A DNA stretch of 64,000 nucleotides, taken from NCBI GenBank assembly GCA_016713825.1, contig JADJOJ010000012.1:1-64000 (forward strand), in the 5' to 3' direction. Of the stretch, positions 17,514 to 26,866 are shown one piece after another. The stretch comes from Candidatus Leptofilum gracile. GTDB lineage: Bacteria; Chloroflexota; Anaerolineae; Promineifilales; Promineifilaceae. The notes under the pieces are model-generated. The model did not search any database. It had not been told where the DNA came from and saw only the letters and a program-made list of their open reading frames with translations. The position numbers and the translations under genes were made by a program. The stretch's first letter is position 1; each line of letters starts with the position of its first letter.

Positions 17514-18974
17514 ATGTCCAACAACAACAATCCCACCACCTTCATCATCTTCGGCGCGTCTGGGGATTTGACGCAGCGCAAGCTGATTCCCGCGCTGTTC
17601 AACTCCTACTGCAAAGGGCGGCTGCCGGAGCCGTTCAACATCGTTGGCTTTGCCAGACGGCCGTGGGACGATGCCCAATTCCGCCAAATGTTGCAGGAAG
17701 GGATGCAAGAGTTGGCTTCTGACACCTACAACGCTGAAAAATGGACGCCCTTTGCCCAAAACATCACCTATGCCAAAGGGGATTTGTCTACCCAGGAGGA
17801 TTATCTGGCCCTCAAAAAGCATTTGGATGAGATTGAGCAGGGGGCGGGCGACCGTCTGTATTACCTGGCCACCAGCCCCAGCTTTTTTGTGCCCATCGTA
17901 GAAAATTTGGGTGTGGCGGGCATGGTGGAGCAGTCCGCTGGCTGGCGGCGCATTGTGGTAGAAAAACCGTTTGGGCATGATCTCGCTTCGGCCAAAGCGC
18001 TGAACAAGGAAATTCAGGCCATCTTTGCCGAGGACCAGATTTACCGCATTGATCATTACCTGGGCAAGGAGACGGCGCAGAACATTTTGTACTTTCGCTT
18101 TGCCAACACCATTTTTGAGCCAGTGTGGAACCGCAACTACGTAGACAATGTGCAAATTACGGTAACAGAAAATGTCGATGTGGGCCGTCGGGCGGGGTAT
18201 TACGATCAGGCGGGCGTGGTGCGCGACATGTTCCAGAACCACCTGATGCAGCTTTTGTCGCTGGTGGCGATGGAGCCCCCGGCTTCGTTTAAGGCGGAGT
18301 CGGTGCGGAACGAAAAGGCGAAACTGTTTCAGGCGATACGGCCGTTACTCCTCAACCAAACCGTCCGAGCCCAGTACGATGGCTATTTGCAGGCCGAAGG
18401 CGTGGCCGAAAACTCGCCAACGCCCACCTACGCCGCGATGGAGCTGTACATCGACAACTGGCGTTGGCAGGGGGTGCCGTTTTACCTGCGCTCTGGCAAG
18501 GGGCTAAAAGACAAAAACACAGAAATCGTCATCGAGTTCAAGCAGCCGCCCCACCTCATGTTCGACGACATTCAGGATGAAGATTTCACCTCGAACATTT
18601 TGTCGTTGTGCATTCAGCCAGACGAGGGGATTCACCTGAAGCTGGAGGCGAAGGTGCCCGATTCGCACAAAACGCAGCCGGTGGATATGGAATTCCATTA
18701 CCGTTCGTCGTTTAAGGGAAACAGCCTGCCAGATGCGTACGAGCGGCTGCTGCTAGACGCGGTGCGCGGCGATGCGTCGCTGTTCACCCGCGCCGACGGC
18801 ATCGAGGCCGCCTGGGGGTTGATGGATCCGGTGATCACCGGCTGGGAAAATAACGCTGAGGCGCCGCCGATGGCTGTTTACCAGCCTGGCAGTTGGGGGC
18901 CAGCCGAGGCCGAAGCGCTGCTGGCGCGTTCTGGGCGTGTTTGGCGGCACGCATGCAGCCACCCGGAGGAGTAG
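17514..18974 (+). CDS. zwf: Glucose-6-phosphate 1-dehydrogenase
   Basis: FIIFGASGDLTQRKLIPALF gives the nucleotide-binding GASGDL motif and RIDHYLGKE the conserved substrate-binding and catalytic segment. Other hallmarks include EKPFGHDL and the C-terminal GDASLFTRADGIEAAW. The enzyme oxidises glucose 6-phosphate to 6-phosphogluconolactone, producing NADPH. The ATG at 17514 is chosen for AAAGGAAA upstream; frames further upstream run through a repeat. The protein is 486 residues and intact. It follows tal-pgi by 92 bp in the same direction, so the two probably share regulation. Confidence 0.95.
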   Translation: MSNNNNPTTFIIFGASGDLTQRKLIPALFNSYCKGRLPEPFNIVGFARRPWDDAQFRQMLQEGMQELASDTYNAEKWTPFAQNITYAKGDLSTQEDYLALKKHLDEIEQGAGDRLYYLATSPSFFVPIVENLGVAGMVEQSAGWRRIVVEKPFGHDLASAKALNKEIQAIFAEDQIYRIDHYLGKETAQNILYFRFANTIFEPVWNRNYVDNVQITVTENVDVGRRAGYYDQAGVVRDMFQNHLMQLLSLVAMEPPASFKAESVRNEKAKLFQAIRPLLLNQTVRAQYDGYLQAEGVAENSPTPTYAAMELYIDNWRWQGVPFYLRSGKGLKDKNTEIVIEFKQPPHLMFDDIQDEDFTSNILSLCIQPDEGIHLKLEAKVPDSHKTQPVDMEFHYRSSFKGNSLPDAYERLLLDAVRGDASLFTRADGIEAAWGLMDPVITGWENNAEAPPMAVYQPGSWGPAEAEALLARSGRVWRHACSHPEE

Positions 18975-19080
18975 GTCGGTAACCAGTAGGTTAGTAAACA
19001 GTAGGTCGGTAATTAGTGGGTCAGTGACTGAAAACAGCCCCACTGCTTACTGAAAACAGACCCACTGCTTACTGGTCTAC
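18974..19080. repeat. Inverted repeat array between convergent genes
   Basis: 'aggtcggtaaccagtagg' type words face 'cccactgcttactgaaaaca' words, giving a long imperfect hairpin between the zwf stop and the end of the minus-strand gene. It probably terminates both. Confidence 0.6.
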
Positions 19081-20729
19081 TGGGCGGTGTGGCATTGCAG
19101 GATGTACAGTTTGTAATCTGGCCCGCCAGGGGTATTAATGATTTCTAGGGCAAACTCAAACTGGATGGGGACATTGTAGATTTTTTCTAGCCGTTTGAGG
19201 GCGGTGCGCATGAGGCGGATGAATTTTTCATCGTTGATGAAGTGGTCGTAGGTGAGTTGCTGGGTTTGGGGGTCTAGCAGGAAACGGCCGTACGGATAAT
19301 CCGCGCGCAAAATGTCTGAAATAGGCAGCACCTTGAAATCATTTTCTTCCAGGTCTACCACCCGAACCGTTTGCTGAATAAATTTTTTGCTGTCGTTGAG
19401 GTAATCTGGCGTGTTGAGCGAGATGATACAGGCGGGGCCATCCTCTAGCGGGCGCTGGACGCGCTTGTCTAGCCCCAGCGTCAGCCGCAGGCAGCCATCT
19501 TTGGCCCGGCTGTCGCCTGCTTCGATCCACGGATTTTGGCTAAGGCCAGAGCCAACGATGGTGGGCAGGAAGTAACGGCCGTACTGGTGCCCAATCAGCG
19601 CCTGAATCATTACCGCCATCCGCTCGTCGTAATCGATCAGGCCGTGGGTTTGCCGTTCTAGCATGGCTTCGGGGTTAAAAATACTGGCGTAGACCCGGCG
19701 CACCCCGTTGAGCAGCGCCTCGAAGTTTTCTTGCGGGGTGCCCTGGTTGGGGCAAAAGACGGAAGCGTATTTGCCGGCAAAGGTGTAATCCAGGTTGTCC
19801 TCTAGCAGGCTAGAAGAGCGCACCACGAAGGGACGGCCGTTTAACCGATTGAGCACATCGCGCAGCTGCTCCACAATGTAGTTGGGAATTTTGCCCGCCA
19901 TGCAGCCCTGCACAATTTCTGGGTATTGCACCCGCATCTCGGCCACCGACAAATATTTTTGGTTGACAAACCGCTCCATCTTGTTTTGCAGCAAAAATTC
20001 ATAGATGATCTCGGAGCCGATGAAGTAGGTATCGGGAATGGTGACGTGGTTAGAAAGGTCGGGGCCGATGTCGTGATTCGGCCGTTCCAGAATGTGCCAG
20101 GCCAGCAGCATGCCGCCAGACTTGCCGCCAATCTTGCCCCCGCCGATGAGCCGTTCGTAAATCCAGTTCAAATCTTTGATGGAAAAAATATGCTTGGCCA
20201 CGCGAATAAACGCCAGTTGGTCGCTCAGCAGCCGCTTGATCAGCACCACCTTGATCTCCTCCAGATGATGCTTCACTTTTTCTTGTTCGGGTGGGGGCAG
20301 GGCGTCGTAAATTTCGCCCTGTTCAAACAGCATCGCCCAGGGGGCAATTTCTGGGTTGAAGGTAAGCTCAATCGCCTTGGGAGCTTTGTCCTGGTTGTTG
20401 AGCACCTCGTTGATGAGCTGCTCTAGCAGGGTGATGCCCAGGTTGTTGGCGAAGTAGTTGTCGGTATGCAGATCGCGAATGGTTTCCAGGCGGCGCTGCC
20501 AGGCGGCTTCATCTTCCTGCACGGTGGGGTTGTTGAGCCCCTCGCGCCGCTGCGATTCGATGGCCAAATCTTTTACTTCTTGCTCGAAATCGTTTTTGCT
20601 GATGATGCCGCGCCGGAAAAGCTCTTCGCGCATGCGCAGGCGAATTCGGTCGCACAAAATGGGGTATTGGGCTAGCTTGATGTAGATGTCGATGGTGGGG
20701 GTGATGGTTCTGAGTGGGCCAGTGGGCAT
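19077..20729 (-). CDS. PEP/pyruvate-binding domain protein (PPDK N-terminal-like)
   Basis: The central part (about residues 180-420) resembles the ATP-grasp-like PEP/pyruvate-binding domain of PEP synthase and pyruvate phosphate dikinase: GGGKIGGKSGGMLLAW, FVVRSSSLLEDN, FAGKYASVF and AMLERQTHGLIDYDERMAVM. There is no swivelling phosphohistidine domain and no C-terminal PEP barrel, so it is not a complete dikinase. The first 170 residues are helical and unfamiliar. The ATG at 20729 follows a GGAG site. It is 550 residues and intact, at the 3' end of a run of minus-strand genes. A nucleotide-dependent phosphotransfer or signalling role is possible, but the function is unknown. Confidence 0.75.
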   Translation of the reverse strand: MPTGPLRTITPTIDIYIKLAQYPILCDRIRLRMREELFRRGIISKNDFEQEVKDLAIESQRREGLNNPTVQEDEAAWQRRLETIRDLHTDNYFANNLGITLLEQLINEVLNNQDKAPKAIELTFNPEIAPWAMLFEQGEIYDALPPPEQEKVKHHLEEIKVVLIKRLLSDQLAFIRVAKHIFSIKDLNWIYERLIGGGKIGGKSGGMLLAWHILERPNHDIGPDLSNHVTIPDTYFIGSEIIYEFLLQNKMERFVNQKYLSVAEMRVQYPEIVQGCMAGKIPNYIVEQLRDVLNRLNGRPFVVRSSSLLEDNLDYTFAGKYASVFCPNQGTPQENFEALLNGVRRVYASIFNPEAMLERQTHGLIDYDERMAVMIQALIGHQYGRYFLPTIVGSGLSQNPWIEAGDSRAKDGCLRLTLGLDKRVQRPLEDGPACIISLNTPDYLNDSKKFIQQTVRVVDLEENDFKVLPISDILRADYPYGRFLLDPQTQQLTYDHFINDEKFIRLMRTALKRLEKIYNVPIQFEFALEIINTPGGPDYKLYILQCHTAQ

Positions 20730-20803
20730 GGCAGACTCCAGTTGGTTGTTAGTTGTTAGTGGTTGGTGGGGTCGGGGTTTTGCTAACCATGAACCGCCAG
20801 CCA

Positions 20804-21010
20804 CTAACGCGTATAACTTGCTAAAGTATTGAGCAATTTTTCGGTGGCGGCGCTGATTTCGCTGATGGCTTGTTCGAAGGCGGCTTCATTGGTGCGAGAC
20901 GGCCGTCTATACCCCGATACCTTGCGTACAAACTGCCGCGCCGCCGCTTCTATTTCCTCTGCGGTGGCAGGGGTTTCAACATTGCGTAGCTGTTTAATGC
21001 TGCGACACAT
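20804..21010 (-). CDS. DUF2277 family protein
   Basis: The 68-residue product starts MCRSIKQLRN and contains EIEAAARQFVRKVSGYRRPS and NEAAFEQAISEI, matching small DUF2277 proteins over their full length. GGAGG precedes the ATG at 21010. It is helical, cytosolic and without known function. It lies 20 bp after the GON-domain gene and is probably co-transcribed with it. Confidence 0.85.
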   Translation of the reverse strand: MCRSIKQLRNVETPATAEEIEAAARQFVRKVSGYRRPSRTNEAAFEQAISEISAATEKLLNTLASYTR

Positions 21011-21030
21011 AAAAGACCTCCACATTCAAG

Positions 21031-21858
21031 TTACGGTTGCTGGTAAAGCAGTTGGAGTGAGCTGCTGGGCTGGATGATGCCGCAACGGCCGTTCACCACC
21101 AAATCCACCACTTTCCCATCCGCGCTCATCTCGTTGTTTGCTTCAGTTACCTCGCCGCCAAAACTGCCAAACGTTACCTCTGGGCTCACCACAAACGGCG
21201 TGCCTGTCAGGTTGATGTTGGCTCGCCCCAGCGGCGCATCTGGCTGGTTGCGGTTGCAGCCGGTGGCCTGGGCAAAATTGGAGGTGACAACCGGGTAACT
21301 GGCTAACTGATCGCCAATGATGGCGTTGTAACCAGCCAGATCGCTGGCAATGGTGGCAAAGGTGGTATCGGTAGGGTCCACGATGAGCGAACTGGGGTTT
21401 AAACGCACTTTGTTGTATACGGTGATAATGGCCCCTTCTGGGTAGCTGATCAGGCTGTAGTTGCCGCCGTTGGCGCTGGCCGGGAGGGGCAGGTACTCCT
21501 GCGGTGTGGTGGCCATGTTGTGGCAGTAGAGGGGAACGGCCGTTTCCCCCTGCAAATAAATGGTGTAATCACCATCCCCCGCCGACGGCTGCTGCTGTTT
21601 GAGCATGGCGCAAGAGCTGGGCCGGGGCACCCGCGTAGGGGTTGCCGTCGCGGCGCGGGTAGGCGGGGGCCATGTAGGCTGCAACGTTGCCAGTTGAGTG
21701 GCAATGAGGGCCACCGTGGTTGCTTCTGTACTGGTTGGTTCAACAGCGTTTTGGTGGAGCAGCACATAGCCCAGGTAAAAGGCCAGCACCACCAGCGCGC
21801 CGCCAATCACCAGCAGCCAGGTCAGGAAGGGTTGGGGGGAACTTTTTGCATCAATCAT
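21031..21858 (-). CDS. Membrane-anchored GON-domain protein
   Basis: One N-terminal membrane helix (about residues 11-34) is followed by a Thr/Pro-rich linker. From about residue 82 the sequence SCAMLKQQQPSAGDGDYTIY, then PLYCHNMATTPQEYL, NYSLISY, VYNKVRLNPSSLIVDPTDTTFATI, matches the GON domain, known from the C-terminus of GON-1/ADAMTS9 and ADAMTS20 extracellular proteases and also present in some bacteria. Cysteines are spaced for disulfides, and the domain is predicted outside the cell. The gene lies downstream of a subtilase gene in the same direction, so a protease-linked extracellular role is an inference. Confidence 0.75.
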   Translation of the reverse strand: MIDAKSSPQPFLTWLLVIGGALVVLAFYLGYVLLHQNAVEPTSTEATTVALIATQLATLQPTWPPPTRAATATPTRVPRPSSCAMLKQQQPSAGDGDYTIYLQGETAVPLYCHNMATTPQEYLPLPASANGGNYSLISYPEGAIITVYNKVRLNPSSLIVDPTDTTFATIASDLAGYNAIIGDQLASYPVVTSNFAQATGCNRNQPDAPLGRANINLTGTPFVVSPEVTFGSFGGEVTEANNEMSADGKVVDLVVNGRCGIIQPSSSLQLLYQQP

Positions 21859-21932
21859 AGATAAGCGCCGACGTGTTTTACACGTTGGCTGGTAGCTTAC
21901 CTTGCAAAAGAGGAATAATCAACAAGCAGAAA

Positions 21933-21972
21933 GCCGGTAGGGCACGTTCGCTACTGAACGTGCCCTACCGGC
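21933..21972. terminator. Perfect 17-bp hairpin between subtilase and GON genes
   Basis: GCCGGTAGGGCACGTTC and GAACGTGCCCTACCGGC flank a 6-base loop. There is no U tract, so it may be a REP-like element or an intercistronic processing signal that uncouples the two genes. Confidence 0.6.
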
Positions 21973-22047
21973 AAGGGCAAGAATACCGAAAATGCGCTGC
22001 GCCTGAACGCGCCCCAATCTGTGGGCAAATTGTAGCCGCGCCCGTGG

Positions 22048-23682
22048 TTAATTGTTCAATTCTTCGGCACAGCGCAACGTTTGCCCCACGTGAATCACCG
22101 GCACCTCCTGCGGCGTGGTGGGCTTGCGGGTGCCGCAGCGAATCGCCTCGCGCACGTCACTGGCGCTTAGGGTGGGGTCAATTTGCCGCAGCAGGGCCGC
22201 CAGGCCGCTCACCATGGGCGTGGCAAACGAGGTGCCAACCCAATGCTGGTGGGTGGGAGTTGTTGTGCCAGGTGCTAACGTTTGCGGATGCACGTAGCCA
22301 ACAACCGAGTAGGTGCAGCTGCCGTCGGTGCAAAAGTTTAGCCTGGGTTCACACATGGTGGCCGGGTCTTCTGGGGAACGGCCGTCTCCACCCGGAGCCG
22401 CCACATCCCCATCGTTGGCATAGCAGGCTTGCTCGTTGGCCTGGTTGCTGGCCGTAACCCCCAGCACCGTGCCCCAGTTGGCCGGGTAATTGCCCACTTT
22501 CAGCGACTGGGCCGAATCGTTGCCCGCGGCTGCCACCAGCACCACATCCAAACATTCACCAATTTGGGCCACCGTTTGCAGCGAGTTGAACTGGCGTTGC
22601 AGTTCAAACGGAACCGGGAAGGCCCAATCGAACCAGGGGGCAAACGGCCGAAACGGTTCCAGCGGCGGTAGGCCCAGGCTCAGGTTGGCCACCGCGTTGA
22701 TGCCGTCGGCGTTGGCTGTGCCCATGAAGCTGAGCAGCGCCTGGTTCAACGTTGCCAGGTCGCCCCGATTGTTTTTGGTGAGCACGCGGATAAGCGTTAC
22801 TTCACTGTTTGGCGTTAGCTCGCGGATGAAGCTGGTGCCAAAGTAGCCGTGGTTGGCCACCTGAATATCTTGCGGACTGCCGGGGGCGGGGGGCACGGGC
22901 GTGGCGATGAATGTGGGATGCTCAATTTGGATGCGCAGGTCATTTTGAGACGGCCGTTCCTGCACCGCTTCAGCCATCATCTCGGCACTTTCCAAGGGAG
23001 ATGTGTCGAAAACGCCCACGCGCACGGGGGCCAGCGTGCCAGCCGTATTGATCGCCTGGGCCGCCGCCAGATCAATATTGGTGAACGCCCATTGGTTTTC
23101 ATAGTCGCTCAAGGTTGCTGGCGTGGGTTGGCTTTGGTCTGCACTTCCCGTGGGGCTCCACGGGCTGCCTGTTGGGCTCCAGGGGCTGCCCGTGGGGCTC
23201 CACGGTTCGCCAATGATCCAGTTGGCCTCGGCCAGCACGCTGCTGCCGGCGCTGGCCTGATTGATTGCCGCCAGCACGGCCTCTACGTCATCGGCGCTGC
23301 CGGTGAGCTGGTACAGGTTAATCTCTAAATCGCTGCTGAGCTGGGCGCAGGCGGAACTGCCGCTGCCCACCTGCAAGGCGGCCGAAGCGATGGTTGACGC
23401 CCCCAGAGATTGCTGGGCGGGCGGGGCCAATGTTTGCAGGCTAAATGAACGATCGGGGTCGAGCGTTAGCTCGATGTTGGGGTCGCTGGTTTGCAGCTGC
23501 TGAATCAGGGCGTCTAGATTGGCGCTGGTGCCTGTTAGAATAATTTCATGGGCCATGAAATATTCATCTCGCACGGCTTGGGCCGCGGTGCGATAGGTGA
23601 TCAGCGCAGCAACCAGCAGCGCCAGCAGCAGCAGAATGAGCACAAGGATGGGACGGTTTAATGTGATGGGTCGCGTTTGCAT
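22048..23682 (-). CDS. Secreted or membrane-anchored subtilisin-like serine protease (S8)
   Basis: The N-terminus has a strong hydrophobic helix (residues 11-30), so the protein is exported or anchored. The catalytic triad is Asp226 (GVFDTSP), His278 (VANHGYFG) and Ser485 (GTSFATPMVSG), with the oxyanion Asn in VAAAGND. A propeptide-like region (about 40-150) precedes a tandem SPTGSPW repeat (about 159-179). Cysteines in the catalytic domain could form disulfides. AAGGAGG supports the ATG at 23682. The frame is intact at 544 residues. It lies downstream of the CHAT gene and upstream of the GON gene, all in one direction. Confidence 0.9.
   Translation of the reverse strand: MQTRPITLNRPILVLILLLLALLVAALITYRTAAQAVRDEYFMAHEIILTGTSANLDALIQQLQTSDPNIELTLDPDRSFSLQTLAPPAQQSLGASTIASAALQVGSGSSACAQLSSDLEINLYQLTGSADDVEAVLAAINQASAGSSVLAEANWIIGEPWSPTGSPWSPTGSPWSPTGSADQSQPTPATLSDYENQWAFTNIDLAAAQAINTAGTLAPVRVGVFDTSPLESAEMMAEAVQERPSQNDLRIQIEHPTFIATPVPPAPGSPQDIQVANHGYFGTSFIRELTPNSEVTLIRVLTKNNRGDLATLNQALLSFMGTANADGINAVANLSLGLPPLEPFRPFAPWFDWAFPVPFELQRQFNSLQTVAQIGECLDVVLVAAAGNDSAQSLKVGNYPANWGTVLGVTASNQANEQACYANDGDVAAPGGDGRSPEDPATMCEPRLNFCTDGSCTYSVVGYVHPQTLAPGTTTPTHQHWVGTSFATPMVSGLAALLRQIDPTLSASDVREAIRCGTRKPTTPQEVPVIHVGQTLRCAEELNN
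23147..23209. repeat. Three tandem 21-bp units inside the subtilase gene
   Basis: Units at 23147, 23168 and 23189 encode three copies of a seven-residue SPTGSPW-like word in the linker between propeptide and catalytic domain. Copy number could vary by slippage without breaking the frame. Confidence 0.85.
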
Positions 23683-23789
23683 GAGACTTTGCCTCCTTCA
23701 ACGTGGCTTTTTTCTGAGACGGTGCCAAGGGTAAACGGCCGTCTCCATTGCTGCATCTATGAACGAGAAGACGGCCGTTTTTCCTTTAT

Positions 23790-23884
23790 AGGCGTTACGC
23801 ACTTAAACGGCTGCCGCCACCGGCTCGGTCAGGAGAGCCGCCCTTCGGGACAGAGAGGCGGCCGGAGCAACTGCGTAACGCCCG
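23790..23884. repeat. Palindromic element with GCGTTACGCA-type ends
   Basis: 'ggcgttacgcact' (23791) and 'ctgcgtaacgccc' (23871) bound a GC-rich, self-complementary centre of about 70 bp. A related half-site lies near 27080. It sits between the CHAT stop and the subtilase start. Confidence 0.55.
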
Positions 23885-23923
23885 CTTTATTCAGGTTACT
23901 TTTGGGCGCGTTTGGGCTGGCTG

Positions 23924-26866
23924 TTACAAATTTCCGGCATCGCCAACCAAAAAGAAGGGTGCCCAAAAGTAAGGATGATGGAACGTGTTGGCTAGTTCTG
24001 GTTCTTGCAAAAAGCGCAGCTGTGCCGCCCGCAAGGCCGCCGCTTTGCTTTCGCCCTGCGCCAATTTTTCGTACAGCTGGTGCATCAGCCAGGCCGTGGT
24101 TTGGTCCTCTACCGCCCAGAACGAGGCGATGAGCGACGCCGCCCCCGCGCCCAAGAAGGCGCGCATCAGCCCCAGCAGCTCATCGCCGCCGCCGATGACG
24201 CTGCGCCCGGTTTGGCAGGCGCTGAGGGTTACCAGCGAGGCGCGCAGCTTCAGGTTGAAGATGTCGATGGTGGTGAGCCAGCCGTCGGCCAGGGCCAGGC
24301 CAGAGAAGAGCGGGTTGTCGGCGCGGAAATCGCCGTGGGTGGCCAGGTGCAGGATACGGCCGTTGGCCAGCAGCGGTTCAATCTGTGCCAATGTTGCCTC
24401 TTCTTCCAGGTAGGCATGGCCACACCAGCGGGCAGCGATCTGTTGGGCTTCGCTGACGGCATGGGGGAGACGGCCGTTGTAAGAATGCCCCACCGCCACC
24501 AGCGGCCCATCGTGTTTGGGTGCCTCGTTGCAAAAGCGCAGCAGGCTAGAGCCCGGCAGCATGCTGATTTCTGTGGTCTCTACCAGGTATTGCTGGCCAT
24601 TGTGCAGGGCGGCAAATGGCAGGTAATGAAGCGGTCCGTGCGGCACCACAATCCATTTTTGGTAGCTGGCCAACTGGCCTGCCACGGGGCGCAGTAGCTG
24701 GTTGTACAGTTGTTGCAGCACGGTTTGGGCGTTGCGTGCCAGATGCACTTGCTGCCGGGCAGAACTGCGCGGCACCGAGCGCAAATTGAGCCAGAGTAGT
24801 TGAAGCGTTTGCTGCACGGCGGGCACCGTCACCTCTAGCTGAATGGCCTCCATGCCGCTGCGGGTGATCAAAAAGAGGATAAATTTGCCCCGCGCTGCAA
24901 AAAATTCCAGCAAAATAGTGTCGTCTGGCAGATACGGCTGGGCGGGTTCGGCCCGCACCTGCCACAGCGAGGCGTCGCGGGCGTAGTCGGCATTGCGGAT
25001 GAGCAGTTTGTGCCACAGGTCGGTGATTTCATTTTCCAGGCGCACGATTTTGTTTTCTGTGCGCTGTTGGGCGGCCAGTAAATCGGCTGTGTCGCCGCGC
25101 TGGCCCAGCTCTTCGTCCACTTCCCAGCGGCGGTAGAGCCGGTCTCGCTCGGCGCGTAGGGTGTGCAGCCGGGCTACCAGCGGTTTGTCGCTATCGCTGC
25201 GGGCTTCGATGTTCAGGTTGATGCGCAGGTTGAGCAAATCTTGCAGCGCGCGTGATTTGGCTCGTTCGCAAAACTCCAGGGCGCGGCGGGGCTGCTTGAG
25301 GTGCAGGCATAGCAGCACGGTTTCTTCATAGATGCGCTCTTTGTCTTCCAGAAAATCGGCGCGGAATTCGATCATGAGACGGCCGTATAGCTGTTCCAAC
25401 TCATCAATGGCCGCTTCGTACGCGGCCAGCGCTGTTTGAAACTGGCCTCGGCTTTGGCTAAGTTCGCCCTCTAGCTGAAAGCCCTGGTAGGCGATGGCGG
25501 GCAGGAGGTTGGCCTGGCCGATGGCCAGCGCTTTGTCGATCCAGGTCTGGGCTTGTTCGTGTTGGTGCAGGTGCAGGGCGGCGCGGGCGGCGACCAGGCA
25601 GGCGCGGGCTTCGCCAACGGGCAGCTGGTGGGCGGCAAAAATCGTGCCGGATGCGGTTGCTTTGGCTACGGCTTGGGGGTACTGCCCCTGGTAAGCCAGC
25701 AAAACGGCCGTTTGCAGTTCTGCATCGGCAACGGCCGTTGGATTGCCATCTTTTTGGAAAATGTCTCGCGCTTCATCTACCGAAGTTTGGGCCTGGGCCA
25801 ACTGCCCCAGCCCGGCGTGGGCTTTGGCTTCGTTTAGAATGGCCTGCCCCAAAATAAGCAATGATTCTAGCTGACCGCCAAATTTGTCGCGTACGGTTTG
25901 GCATTTGGCTAGCACGTCGTTAAAGCGGCGCAGCGAGAGCAGGCATTCGCTAATCAGCAGTTCGGTGAGCAGCGCATGTTTTTCACGGCCATCGTTTAAA
26001 AAGGTTTCGCGGGCGGCGTCTAGCAGGGTGAGCGCTTCGTTGTAGCGGCCCATCACAAAATAGGTCATGCCCAGATTTTGCTGCGCCTGGGCGGCGGTGA
26101 TCGATTGCCCGAGCTGCTGGAATTTTTGGGCAGCTTTCAGCGCCTGGATCGATTCGTTGAAGCGGCCCAGGTTGCGCAGCAGGATGCCCCGGTTTAAATC
26201 GACGCGCAGCAGTTGGGCTTCTGCCTGGTGGCCTAGCTTGTGGTAAATCGTTTTGGCCTGATCCAGTTTGGCCAGCGCTTCAACATCCTGGCTGAGCTGG
26301 CCGTGGATGATGGCCAGGTTCACCATCATGTCGCCCAGGGCGGCCCACTCACCGTTGTCGGCCAGAATTTTGGAGGCTTGCTTTCCGGTGGCCAGGGCCT
26401 CGTCGTACCGGCTGAGGTTGGCCAGGGCGTACAGTTTGCCATTTTGGGACCAGGCTTGTTCTATGGGGCGGCCCAGGGCAGCGTAGATGGCCGCAGCTTC
26501 GTCGTAGCAGTCGATCCCTTTTTGGTGTTCGCGCAGGCCAATGGCGTAGCCGTTACCGCGGGCGCGTAGGCTGAGCGCCTGGAACATGGGGGCGTCAAAC
26601 TGGTGGGCCATTTGAGAGAGCAGATCGGCAAATTCAAAGCAGAGATCGATGTTTTCCCACATGAGCCGGTCGGCTTCTTTTTTGAGGAGGTCGGCGAGGA
26701 GGTTGCGTTTTGTCTGGGGGAAGTTGGGGGCAAACTGTGCCAGCAGGTAGCGCCGCTCGTTATGATTGGCGGCGTTGAGTAGATGGGTTAAAAGTTGTTT
26801 GGGCGTGGTTATTTTGGAAACGGCCGTTGCTGCCAAAATTGGGTGCGCTGCCACATGATCGATCAT
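23924..26866 (-). CDS. TPR-CHAT caspase-like protease
   Basis: The 980-residue protein has about 600 residues of tetratricopeptide-type helical repeats (for example ALGRPIEQAWSQNGKLYALA and NLGMTYFVMGRYNEALTLLD). A coiled linker follows, then a C-terminal CHAT domain. The catalytic dyad is His844 in HLATHGD and Cys884 in LSACQTG. CHAT domains are caspase-like cysteine peptidases related to separase, and TPR arrays sense a partner. There is no signal peptide, so it acts in the cytosol. An AAAGGA site precedes the ATG. Upstream lie an anti-sigma-like gene and a sigma-factor gene, and downstream an exported subtilase. The link between them is inferred from gene order. Confidence 0.9.
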   Translation of the reverse strand: MIDHVAAHPILAATAVSKITTPKQLLTHLLNAANHNERRYLLAQFAPNFPQTKRNLLADLLKKEADRLMWENIDLCFEFADLLSQMAHQFDAPMFQALSLRARGNGYAIGLREHQKGIDCYDEAAAIYAALGRPIEQAWSQNGKLYALANLSRYDEALATGKQASKILADNGEWAALGDMMVNLAIIHGQLSQDVEALAKLDQAKTIYHKLGHQAEAQLLRVDLNRGILLRNLGRFNESIQALKAAQKFQQLGQSITAAQAQQNLGMTYFVMGRYNEALTLLDAARETFLNDGREKHALLTELLISECLLSLRRFNDVLAKCQTVRDKFGGQLESLLILGQAILNEAKAHAGLGQLAQAQTSVDEARDIFQKDGNPTAVADAELQTAVLLAYQGQYPQAVAKATASGTIFAAHQLPVGEARACLVAARAALHLHQHEQAQTWIDKALAIGQANLLPAIAYQGFQLEGELSQSRGQFQTALAAYEAAIDELEQLYGRLMIEFRADFLEDKERIYEETVLLCLHLKQPRRALEFCERAKSRALQDLLNLRINLNIEARSDSDKPLVARLHTLRAERDRLYRRWEVDEELGQRGDTADLLAAQQRTENKIVRLENEITDLWHKLLIRNADYARDASLWQVRAEPAQPYLPDDTILLEFFAARGKFILFLITRSGMEAIQLEVTVPAVQQTLQLLWLNLRSVPRSSARQQVHLARNAQTVLQQLYNQLLRPVAGQLASYQKWIVVPHGPLHYLPFAALHNGQQYLVETTEISMLPGSSLLRFCNEAPKHDGPLVAVGHSYNGRLPHAVSEAQQIAARWCGHAYLEEEATLAQIEPLLANGRILHLATHGDFRADNPLFSGLALADGWLTTIDIFNLKLRASLVTLSACQTGRSVIGGGDELLGLMRAFLGAGAASLIASFWAVEDQTTAWLMHQLYEKLAQGESKAAALRAAQLRFLQEPELANTFHHPYFWAPFFLVGDAGNL

